DNA from: Pedobacter ginsenosidimutans
GTDB lineage: Bacteria > Bacteroidota > Bacteroidia > Sphingobacteriales > Sphingobacteriaceae
Reading direction: 5' to 3'
Length of the DNA: 33,070 bases
NCBI RefSeq assembly: GCF_001442625.1
Contig: NZ_LMZQ01000034.1
Span: forward strand, 1-33,070
The position numbers were made by a program, and so were the translations under genes. Below, in pieces: positions 18,435 to 25,644 of the stretch (within the stretch, counting starts at the first letter, position 1; every line of letters begins with the position of its first letter). The notes below the pieces were generated by a model, which was not told the origin of the DNA, searched no databases, and saw only the letters and a list, made by a program, of their open reading frames with translations.

Positions 18435-19307
18435 TCACATCAAATCCATTAACGCTTTATAATACCGCTCATAATTTTCAGGTTCTGTGTTCAAAAACAG
18501 AAAAGGCTCTATCAGTTCCAGTTCCATCAACAAAAATTCTCCGTTAACAAAAGTACCATCAACTCGTGCATAAAGGCAGTTTTTGGCAAATAGGGTTACG
18601 TATCGCTCTGCAATTGCAATCAAATCTTCACTGGGTTTTTGTGGATGCACAGATCCACCATGAGCTGGCTGCACCCTAAAATCGCCAGGTTTAGCCTGTT
18701 TGATTAAGGAATGACTATACGCTCCATTAAAGAAAATGAAAGACCATTCACCGTTTTCCAGAATCTCTGGTAGAAAAGGCTGAATGATAAAATCTTCTTC
18801 CTGAATAAGGAGGTTTAATTTTTGATTGACCACGGTCACATTATCTACAGTTACCTTAAATGTATTTTTTGCACCACCACTCACACAGGGTTTTACAATT
18901 AACTTATTGGTGTTAAATTTCTCAAAGAAATGCTCAAGATTTACACTTTCTTTATTTTGAATGAAAAAACTAGGTGTAATCTTTAATCCGGCAGCTTCAA
19001 TCTCCTGCAGATACTGTTTGTTTGCGTTCCACCTCACAACCTCAATGGGATTAAGTAATTTTACTTTTTTTTCTTCCAACTCATCAAGCCAAATATAAAA
19101 CTCTTCAATCAGATCAAAATAATCCCATGGCGATTTTAAAATGGCAAGCGAATAGTCCTCCCAGTTTACTTGCTGATCGTTCCAGATTACTTTTTCAGTA
19201 TTTAATCCTTTTTCTTGTAAGAAATTTAAGAGTTTATCATCCTCGCTTTCAACTGTGGCGCTATCATAGGCCCCTTTATCCAGGTAGGTTACTAATGCAA
19301 TGTTCAT
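18435..19307 (-). CDS. ATP-grasp family ligase (RimK/glutathione-synthetase-like), 290 aa
   Basis: The ATG at 19307 is preferred over an upstream in-frame TTG at 19331 because the protein then begins with the beta strand MNIALVTY. The N-terminal Rossmann-like part (1-100) contains LKSPWDY. The ATP-grasp fold shows IVKP with Lys139 and the SGG turn (143-145), IIQPFLPEI, EWSFIFFNG, the RVQPAHGG loop (211-218), YARVDG (Arg248, Asp250) and LMELELIEP (Glu262/Glu264), which would bind ATP and Mg. This pattern resembles the glutathione-synthetase/DcsG type that joins a carboxylate to an amine or thiol. The substrate is not determinable. A -7-like TAAATTTG lies 34 nt upstream. Confidence 0.85.
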   Translation of the reverse strand: MNIALVTYLDKGAYDSATVESEDDKLLNFLQEKGLNTEKVIWNDQQVNWEDYSLAILKSPWDYFDLIEEFYIWLDELEEKKVKLLNPIEVVRWNANKQYLQEIEAAGLKITPSFFIQNKESVNLEHFFEKFNTNKLIVKPCVSGGAKNTFKVTVDNVTVVNQKLNLLIQEEDFIIQPFLPEILENGEWSFIFFNGAYSHSLIKQAKPGDFRVQPAHGGSVHPQKPSEDLIAIAERYVTLFAKNCLYARVDGTFVNGEFLLMELELIEPFLFLNTEPENYERYYKALMDLM

Positions 19308-19340
19308 GGTGTTAAAACTAAGTTTTATCAAGCTGGATTA

Positions 19341-19348
19341 CAAATTTA
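19341..19348 (-). promoter_or_regulatory. Possible -7 element for the ATP-grasp gene
   Basis: Complement reads TAAATTTG, an exact TAnnTTTG match, 33 nt before the ATG. A TTG at the right -33 spacing is not present; the nearest is 13 nt away. Confidence 0.45.
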
Positions 19349-19412
19349 CTAAGGCTGATTACAAAGCACCTCGAAGATCCAGATTGTAAATCGGGACTAA
19401 CAATGTTGAGAT

Positions 19413-19450
19413 GGCCGTGATTATAAACCACGGCCCTGAGCGCTGAGGGC
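19413..19450. repeat. Double hairpin between radical SAM and ATP-grasp genes
   Basis: GGCCGTG / CACGGCC (19413-19419 and 19429-19435) form a perfect 7-bp stem. Next to it GCCCT-gAGCGCTg-AGGGC (19433-19450) can fold as a second hairpin. No T run follows on the minus strand, so it may be a REP-like element or a weak terminator for the radical SAM gene. Confidence 0.5.
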
Positions 19451-19466
19451 TTTCTCCTCAAAATTT

Positions 19467-20534
19467 TTAAAACAGACTCGCCTGGTTACTCGGAATTTTG
19501 AATAAAGTGTGGTCTAAAATAATATCCTTTACATTTAAGGCATTTAAGCGACAGTGGAGCCTAAAATTATCCCTGATCATTTGAGAGATATTGCCGTCTC
19601 CACGCATCCTATCGCCAAATCTGCTATCGTTAACATGACCACCATGGCAACTCTGAATCATGTGCCAAACTTTATCAAAACGGTCAGGAAAGTTTTTGCG
19701 CAGCCAATCTTCAAATATCTGCCCAATAGCGCCATTTAGCCTTACAACGGTATAACCGGCCTTTAGCGCACCAGCATTGGCTACGGCTTTTAGGATTTTC
19801 GGAATTTCATGGTCGCTTAAACCAGGAACAAGAGGGGCAACCATAACCCCCATAGGAATTCCATCTTTACTCAATTCTTCTACCACCTTTAACCGCTGTT
19901 TGGCAGTTGTAGTTCGGGGTTCCATTACCTGTCGTAAATCTTCGTTTAAGCTATTAATGGAAACATAAACCATGCAGAGATTTAACTTCGCCATTTCTTG
20001 CAGAATATCCCGATCACGAAGAATAAGCGAATTTTTGGTAATCATACCAATGGGCTGTTTATAGGCCAATGCAATTTCAAGTAATTGCCTGGTGAGTTTA
20101 AACTTTCTTTCGGCAGGTTGGTAGCAATCGGTATTGCCAGAAAGGGAAATGGTAGTGGCATCCCAGCCTTTTTTCTCTAAGAACTTTTTAAATAGTGCTG
20201 GCGCTTCTTTTTTAACAATTATTTTCCGCTCAAACTCTATTCCCGCACTATAACCCCAATATTGATGTGAGTTGCGGGCATAACAATAAGTACAGCCATG
20301 CTCGCAGCCCTGGTAGGGATTTAAAGAATAAGCCATGCCTACATCGGGGCTGTCAACTTTGTTTACAATGGTTTTCGAATTTTCAAAAATAAAGGAGGTT
20401 TTACGATCGTGTTCCTCCCAATCGTCTATCCCTTCATCATGTTCCTTTACATAAACATCTTTTAAAAATTTGTTATGCGGATTAACTTGAGCGCCCCGTC
20501 CTTTAAAATATTGTTTTTCTTCTTCGCCAATCAT
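19467..20534 (-). CDS. PA0069-family radical SAM protein, 355 aa
   Basis: The radical SAM cluster motif C-x3-C-x2-C is at Cys77, Cys81 and Cys84 in GCEHGCTYCYAR, with SLSGNTDCYQP and MITKNSLILRD as later SAM-binding and barrel segments. The preceding MAYSLNPYQGCEHGC and the GRGAQVNPHNKF N-terminus are characteristic of the PA0069/Rv2578c group, which is related to spore photoproduct lyase-like proteins but lacks a known reaction. The length fits the family. It is probably a separate unit: 100 bp separates it from the upstream CarboxypepD gene, and 159 bp with hairpins separates it from the ATP-grasp gene. Confidence 0.93.
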   Translation of the reverse strand: MIGEEEKQYFKGRGAQVNPHNKFLKDVYVKEHDEGIDDWEEHDRKTSFIFENSKTIVNKVDSPDVGMAYSLNPYQGCEHGCTYCYARNSHQYWGYSAGIEFERKIIVKKEAPALFKKFLEKKGWDATTISLSGNTDCYQPAERKFKLTRQLLEIALAYKQPIGMITKNSLILRDRDILQEMAKLNLCMVYVSINSLNEDLRQVMEPRTTTAKQRLKVVEELSKDGIPMGVMVAPLVPGLSDHEIPKILKAVANAGALKAGYTVVRLNGAIGQIFEDWLRKNFPDRFDKVWHMIQSCHGGHVNDSRFGDRMRGDGNISQMIRDNFRLHCRLNALNVKDIILDHTLFKIPSNQASLF

Positions 20535-20633
20535 AGATTAAAATTACTAAAAATATTAGCAATTTTGGTTTCTGAAAAGAATGACTTTTCAACATTTTTA
20601 GTTTTGGATCAGTCCTTCATCTCACATATTCCT

Positions 20634-21872
20634 TTACTTATTCTTAGGTAGCGGTATATAGTCCATCGGCACCATATCGGCCACTTTTTCGTAAGCCCAG
20701 AAGCCCTCGTACAAGAGCGATCGGGAGTCGTAAATGCCACCATTTTCATAGAAACGAACGCCTTCGCCGGTTAAGTTGGCAACAGAAATTTCATTTTCGG
20801 GCACATCTAAAGGTCTGAATATCCAGAAGCCGGTATTTGAATAAGCCAGAGATTCCTTTTCTTTGGTGTACTGGATCAGCAATGCATCTGTATAACTAAG
20901 GTATTTTAAGTTCTGGTTAAAATAGTGCACCAATGTATCGGTAAGTACCTCCGCTCTCGAAAATTTATCAATGGTTCGGGGCATTTCTTTTTGTTTGGTC
21001 CAAAAGGCGAGCAGGGCGGTATCTATTTTACCTTTATTCTGCCTGATGCCCGTTTTCTCGGGTACGGCCTTAATCTTTTCTAAATTGGCATTAATTAAAT
21101 ATTCAGGATACCGGTTAGGGTTAGGCACCTTGACCATCTTGTTGATGATAAATCCTTCTTCTTTTGTTTTGTTGGCATAAAGCGAACGGAAGAAATGTTG
21201 CGAAGAACCGTAATATGCAACCTCTCTGGCAGCGATATACTTTTTCTTTTTAGCTGCCGATGCTTTTAATTCCTCAAAAAACGGGTGACCGGAATAGTAA
21301 ATAATGTGTGTTCTCGAGTTATACTCGAAACGGTCGAGCATATATTTTAACCGATAACCTAAAGCTTTATTCTCTACAATCAGAAACTCGGTTGTAGAAA
21401 CCGTTAAAGTACTTTTGGTAATGTCGAAATCTACATTTAAAACCTGCGGATTTAATATCTTACATTGTAAAGCATTTGGGGTTTTACCAATAAAAAAATC
21501 TTTAAACTGGTTAATATATTTCTGACGGTTTGGATCGGCCCTAATTACAACTTCTTCCAGCTGCGCAACATTTTCTTTCAAAACCAGCTCTACCTGCACC
21601 GATTTATCAGAAATGATTACACTTTTAGAATAGGGGAGATAACCAACCAGCTGAACGAGCAGATCATAACTGCCGGGTTTGAGGTTTGATAATTTAAATC
21701 GCCCGTCGTTATCAGCCACTGTAGCAATTTTATATCCACTTAAATAGATACTTGCGCCAGGTAATCCATCTTTTTGATCCCTAACCAAACCACTAATCGA
21801 GAAGGTGTTTTGAGCAATGGCATTAGTACCCAACATGATTATCATAAGGGCTACTAAAAGGCTTTTAATCAT
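20634..21872 (-). CDS. Secreted CarboxypepD_reg-like protein, paralogue A, 412 aa
   Basis: The ATG at 21872 is chosen over an in-frame TTG at 21890; it gives a signal peptide (MIKSLLVALMIIML..AIAQ) and exactly the length of its neighbour at 22405-23643. Residues about 20-105 are a CarboxypepD_reg-like beta-sandwich (ISGLVRDQKDGLPGASIYL, GRFKLSNLKPGSYDLLVQLVGY), then LEEVVIRADPNR, the junction that in TonB receptors leads into the plug. Here no plug or barrel follows; instead there is a roughly 300-residue domain with ENKALGYRLKYML, QHFFRSLY, EEGFIINK and a C-terminal VPMDYIP. I do not recognise a named function for that domain. It is periplasmic or surface-exposed by its signal peptide. The gene lies alone, with a TAAATTTG element (21929-21936, complement) 57 nt upstream. 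Confidence 0.85.
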   Translation of the reverse strand: MIKSLLVALMIIMLGTNAIAQNTFSISGLVRDQKDGLPGASIYLSGYKIATVADNDGRFKLSNLKPGSYDLLVQLVGYLPYSKSVIISDKSVQVELVLKENVAQLEEVVIRADPNRQKYINQFKDFFIGKTPNALQCKILNPQVLNVDFDITKSTLTVSTTEFLIVENKALGYRLKYMLDRFEYNSRTHIIYYSGHPFFEELKASAAKKKKYIAAREVAYYGSSQHFFRSLYANKTKEEGFIINKMVKVPNPNRYPEYLINANLEKIKAVPEKTGIRQNKGKIDTALLAFWTKQKEMPRTIDKFSRAEVLTDTLVHYFNQNLKYLSYTDALLIQYTKEKESLAYSNTGFWIFRPLDVPENEISVANLTGEGVRFYENGGIYDSRSLLYEGFWAYEKVADMVPMDYIPLPKNK

Positions 21873-21951
21873 AGAGACGAATGTAACCAAAAGGCGTAAT
21901 ATTTATTAAAAACGCAAAAGATTTTTAACAAATTTAACATTTACAAATAAT

Positions 21952-22364
21952 CGTCATTCGAGCTGCGAGCGGGCAAATGAAATTTGTCATCCTGAGTGCA
22001 GCGAAGGATCTTTAAAAAGAGAATTTATTCAAAATAGACCAGGTGAATAGCAGGAAATGTTTTCGGGTTTGGAAACGAAAGGTCTGTTTTTCATGGCTAG
22101 AACAGTCCCGCCATCGCTTGTAGTCCTCGTTACGCTACGCTTCACTGTGGGCTACCCGCTCTGTCGGGTTTATTTAACAAGGGTAGGTGCTGCGTGGTTC
22201 CAAAACCCTCAATAGTATTATTGGCCCTGCCAGCTAAACCGGACCAAAGTGAAAAAACCACAGCCCGAAGCATGAGGGCGAGGATTTGTAACGGAGGGCG
22301 GGGCTTTCGAAACCAAAAAAGTACTGTATTTGCTTTTCAAAAATAATAAAGAAATACCTGGTCT
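21952..22364. repeat. Composite intergenic repeat region between the two paralogues
   Basis: No gene is visible in 21873-22404. The segment around 21980-22018 (TCATCCTGAGTGCAGCGAAG, then GATCTTT) has the look of a common Bacteroidota dispersed repeat. From 22036 to 22364 imperfect inverted sequences face each other: AGACCAGGT (22036-22044) with ACCTGGTCT (22356-22364), GGTTTggaaaCGAAAG near 22070 with CTTTCGAAACC near 22305, and CCTCGTTAC near 22125 with GTAACGGAGG near 22290. This suggests a fold-back or MITE-like element about 330 bp long. Confidence 0.5.
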
Positions 22365-22404
22365 CTAAGCCAAAGAACAGCCTTTCCTTTAAGGGAATTG
22401 AAGT

Positions 22405-23643
22405 TTATTTCCCCTCCAAATTTGCTGGCGGCAAATAATCCATGGGTACACTATCGGCAATTTTTTCCCAGCCCCAGTAACCTGAATAAATCATCGAACG
22501 AGGGTTGTAAATAGATCCGTTTTCATAAAAATATACCGGAACAACTTGCAAGGTGATGGTAGAAATCTGGTAATCTGGCATATCTAATGGCCTTGCAATC
22601 GACAAGCCGATCCGGTTGGCATAAGAAGGATCTTCCCTTTCTTTGGTGTAAACAACATAAAGTTGATCAGTAAAATTGAAGCTTTTAATACTTTGATTCT
22701 TCACGTGTACCAATGTATCCTGCGTTACCGGAGCACGGCTTAAAATAGAAATCCCACTTGGAAGGTTTTTCTTTTTTATCCAATAGCTCAAAGAATCTCC
22801 AAGTGTAAAAGTTAATGTGCGGGTTAAGCCATTCTGTACTTTTGTTAAGCGTTTAATGTTGGCGTTAATCATACTGTCGGAAGGTTTGTCCGGATTTGAT
22901 ACTGTAACCAGTTTATTGATAATAAATCCCTCTTCGGTAGCGCGGTGATGATAAATGGATCTAAAAAAGTGTTGCGGAGAGCCTAAATAACTGGTAATTC
23001 GCTTTTGCTCCCAAATTTTCTTCCGGCGTGCCGATCCTTTTAAATCTTCGTAATACGGGAAACCTTCATAATAAACGATCCTGGTTTTACTATCGTATTC
23101 AAAATTGTTCAGCAGGTATTTAATGCGGTATCCAAGCGCCTTGTTTTCAATAATCAGAAATTGGGTGGTTTTTACTGTAAGTTTATGTTCCTCTTTATCG
23201 TAATCGATAATCAGTACGTTCGGGTTGATAAGTTTACATTGTTCGGCATTGGGGGTGGTGCCAATAAAATACCCCTTAAACATGGCAATATAATGTTCCC
23301 TGTTCGGATCGGGTTTAATGGTTACTTCGGCCAATTGGGTTATACTTTCTTCGAGGGTAAGATCCAGTTTTACGGCTTTATCAGCAATCACTACATTTTT
23401 GTTTAAAGCTTTATAGCCGATTAATTGTACTAAAATATCGTAGTTACCAAGTTTTAGCGGTAGTGTGTAGGTGCCATCATTGTTAGAAACTGTTGCAATT
23501 TTATAACCGCTTACATATACGCCTGCCCCGGGTAAAGGCTCACCACGTTTATCTTTTACCATGCCCGAAAGGATATAACTTTGTTGTGCAGAACAAAATT
23601 TACCGACGATTAATAATGAAAGTAGAAGTAGAAAAGATTTCAT
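22405..23643 (-). CDS. Secreted CarboxypepD_reg-like protein, paralogue B, 412 aa
   Basis: Same length and layout as the gene at 20634-21872: signal peptide (to about residue 20, FCSAQ), CarboxypepD_reg-like domain (LSGMVKDKRGEPLPGAGVYV, GNYDILVQLIGYKAL), LAEVTIKPDPNR junction, then the unnamed domain with ENKALGYRIKYLL, SPQHFFRSIY, EEGFIINKLV and VPMDYLP. Near-identical motifs across the whole length indicate an old tandem duplication, with a repeat-rich 532-bp spacer now between the copies. There is no TonB plug or barrel. It follows recN on the same strand, but 248 bp including a 99-bp palindromic element lies between, so it is probably transcribed separately. A structural or adhesive role is conceivable but not shown. 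Confidence 0.85.
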   Translation of the reverse strand: MKSFLLLLSLLIVGKFCSAQQSYILSGMVKDKRGEPLPGAGVYVSGYKIATVSNNDGTYTLPLKLGNYDILVQLIGYKALNKNVVIADKAVKLDLTLEESITQLAEVTIKPDPNREHYIAMFKGYFIGTTPNAEQCKLINPNVLIIDYDKEEHKLTVKTTQFLIIENKALGYRIKYLLNNFEYDSKTRIVYYEGFPYYEDLKGSARRKKIWEQKRITSYLGSPQHFFRSIYHHRATEEGFIINKLVTVSNPDKPSDSMINANIKRLTKVQNGLTRTLTFTLGDSLSYWIKKKNLPSGISILSRAPVTQDTLVHVKNQSIKSFNFTDQLYVVYTKEREDPSYANRIGLSIARPLDMPDYQISTITLQVVPVYFYENGSIYNPRSMIYSGYWGWEKIADSVPMDYLPPANLEGK

Positions 23644-23781
23644 TGATTAAATATAAACTAATTATTTAGTTTTGTTTAATGCCCGATGTAAAATTATTGG
23701 CGTTTTTCTTTTAGCTGGCAGATAGGAACATCTGACAGCACAACAACATTTCCCTACCATTAACAAATCCATAAGAAAAGT

Positions 23782-23880
23782 CGTCATCTCGATCCGATAG
23801 CTATCGGATGAAACGCAGTGGAATGGAGAGATCTGCCTAGATAGATCTCTCGACTACGTTGCACTCCGCTCGAGATGACG
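23782..23880. repeat. 99-bp fold-back interspersed repeat
   Basis: It begins with CGTCATCTCGA and ends with TCGAGATGACG, a perfect 11-bp terminal inverted repeat. Inside lie the palindrome TCCGATAGCTATCGGA (23793-23808) and the pair GAGAGATCT / AGATCTCTC (23826-23834, 23843-23851). A partial copy is at 18306-18410. It sits 11 bp past the recN stop and could act as a transcription or RNA-stability boundary. Confidence 0.85.
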
Positions 23881-23891
23881 TAATGTAAGAA

Positions 23892-25544
23892 TTAGGCGAG
23901 TAACTCCCGTGCATTTTCCATGGCAGATGAACCTGGGTTTTTCCCACTCAACATTTCGGCAATTACACCGATACGTTCTTCCTGTTTAAGTTTACGGATG
24001 CCTGTTGTGGTTTTTCCGTGGTCTTCATTCTTATGAACAAAGTAATGCGACATGCCTTTAGCCGCAATTTGCGGTAGGTGCGTAATCGAAATTACCTGCA
24101 TGTTCTGTCCTAAGCCGGCAATTACTTCTCCAACTTTTAACGCAGTTTCACCAGAGATTCCAGTATCAATCTCGTCGAAAATAATAGTTGGTAACGAAGT
24201 GTGTTTAGCCAGTAGTGCTTTTATCGCCAGCATCAGTCGCGATAATTCACCACCAGATGCTACTTTATTTACCGGCGCAGGGGCCTGACCAGCATTGGCC
24301 GTAAAGAGGAGATTTATTTCATCTAAACCATCTTTATTCAGATCGGTCAATGGTTTTTGATCTAACACCAATTTAGCATTAAGCATACCCACCTGTTTCA
24401 AAGTAATACGGGTTTGTTCCTCAACCACTTTAATTGCTTTCTTGCGGTTGGCACTTAATTGACCGGCCTGTTTATGTAATTCTTTATTAAGCTGATCTAT
24501 TTCTTTCTGCAGTTTTTCGATATGCTCATCAGAAGATAATAGCTTGTTCAGGTTTTCTTCCAACTGATTTTGAAGTGCCAGTAATTCTGTATTATTGGCA
24601 AGCCTATGTTTTTGTTGCAGGGTATAAAACAGGTCCAACCTTTGGTTTACAATTTCTAACCGATCGGCACTGTGTATGGTATTTTCCTCTATCGTAGAAA
24701 CCTCATCGGTAATATCTTTTATTTCAATAATCGATGAGCGTAAACGTTCGTACAGCACATTAATTGCAGGATCGAATTTTTCTATACTCTGTAGTTGCAA
24801 CGAAGCTTCTTTTAAAATCTGGAGGGCAGAAGGTTCACTTTCGTTAATTAAACCGGAAGCGGTGAGTAAGGCTCTTTTTATGGTTTCGGCATGTGTTAAA
24901 CGTTCTAACTCTTGCTCTAAATCTTCCTGTTCACCTTCCTGTAATTTTGCCTGCTCGAGTTCGTTAAAAAGAAATTGCTCATAATCTTGCTTGTTTCTCG
25001 CTTCATCTGCCTCACTAACCAATTTCTTCAACAGGTTGGTATCTTGTCTTAGTTTTTTAAATCCGCTGCGGTAATTAAACAATAGCGATTGGTGGTTAGC
25101 TAAGGAATCGACAATTAACAGTTGAAAATCGGCATCGTTAATCTCTTGGGTGGCATGCTGGGAGTGGATGTCGATCAGTTTTTCGCCAATTAGTTTAAGA
25201 ATTGATAAATTAACCGGTGTATCATTAATAAACGATCTGGTTTTACCATCTATAGATATCTCTCTACGCAGCATACTTTCGTTCGAGAAATCTAAATCAT
25301 TTTCTTCAAAAAGTTCTTTCAGGTTTTCATCTGCCAATGCAAAACTTCCTTCTATCACACATTTTTTATCCTGATTAAAAAAGTACTTGCTTTCTGCCCG
25401 CTGACCTAAAATTAGCGATAATGCCCCTAAAATAATAGATTTACCAGCGCCAGTTTCACCTGTTATAATATTTAAGCCCTTATCAAATTCGATATCGAGA
25501 CTGTCAATTAATGCGTAATTACGTATAGAAAGTTTTTGTAGCAT
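23892..25544 (-). CDS. recN: DNA repair protein RecN, 550 aa
   Basis: An SMC-like ATPase that holds broken DNA ends together during recombination repair. Walker A is GETGAGKS (29-36) in the characteristic N-terminus LSIRNYALID..GLNIITGETGAGKS. A long coiled-coil region (about 150-380) separates it from the C-terminal head, which carries the ABC signature VASGGELSRLMLA, Walker B PTIIFDEIDTGISG and the D/H-loop segment QVISITHLPQIAAK. Length is normal. It is preceded by a terminator and by its own -7-like element, so although it follows porD and coaBC in relatives, here it is separated from them by blaI and the M56 gene. Confidence 0.97.
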   Translation of the reverse strand: MLQKLSIRNYALIDSLDIEFDKGLNIITGETGAGKSIILGALSLILGQRAESKYFFNQDKKCVIEGSFALADENLKELFEENDLDFSNESMLRREISIDGKTRSFINDTPVNLSILKLIGEKLIDIHSQHATQEINDADFQLLIVDSLANHQSLLFNYRSGFKKLRQDTNLLKKLVSEADEARNKQDYEQFLFNELEQAKLQEGEQEDLEQELERLTHAETIKRALLTASGLINESEPSALQILKEASLQLQSIEKFDPAINVLYERLRSSIIEIKDITDEVSTIEENTIHSADRLEIVNQRLDLFYTLQQKHRLANNTELLALQNQLEENLNKLLSSDEHIEKLQKEIDQLNKELHKQAGQLSANRKKAIKVVEEQTRITLKQVGMLNAKLVLDQKPLTDLNKDGLDEINLLFTANAGQAPAPVNKVASGGELSRLMLAIKALLAKHTSLPTIIFDEIDTGISGETALKVGEVIAGLGQNMQVISITHLPQIAAKGMSHYFVHKNEDHGKTTTGIRKLKQEERIGVIAEMLSGKNPGSSAMENARELLA

Positions 25545-25551
25545 AGCTAAG

Positions 25552-25559
25552 CAAAAATA
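25552..25559 (-). promoter_or_regulatory. Possible -7 element for recN
   Basis: The complement reads TATTTTTG, an exact TAnnTTTG match, only 7 nt before the recN ATG. No TTG is at the -33 distance. If used, the transcript would have almost no leader. Confidence 0.45.
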
Positions 25560-25584
25560 TTAAAATTTATTCAACAGGTGAATA

Positions 25585-25619
25585 CAAAACAAAAACAGCG
25601 AAGAATAATCTTCGCTGTT
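25585..25619 (-). terminator. Intrinsic terminator of the blaI-M56 unit
   Basis: A perfect 11-bp stem (AACAGCGAAGA / TCTTCGCTGTT; 25594-25604 and 25609-25619) has a 4-nt loop. Read on the minus strand it is followed by TTTTGTTTTG. It starts 25 nt beyond the M56 stop codon and insulates recN. Confidence 0.9.
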
Positions 25620-25644
25620 CATGATCTGTTTGGTTTATGTGTTT

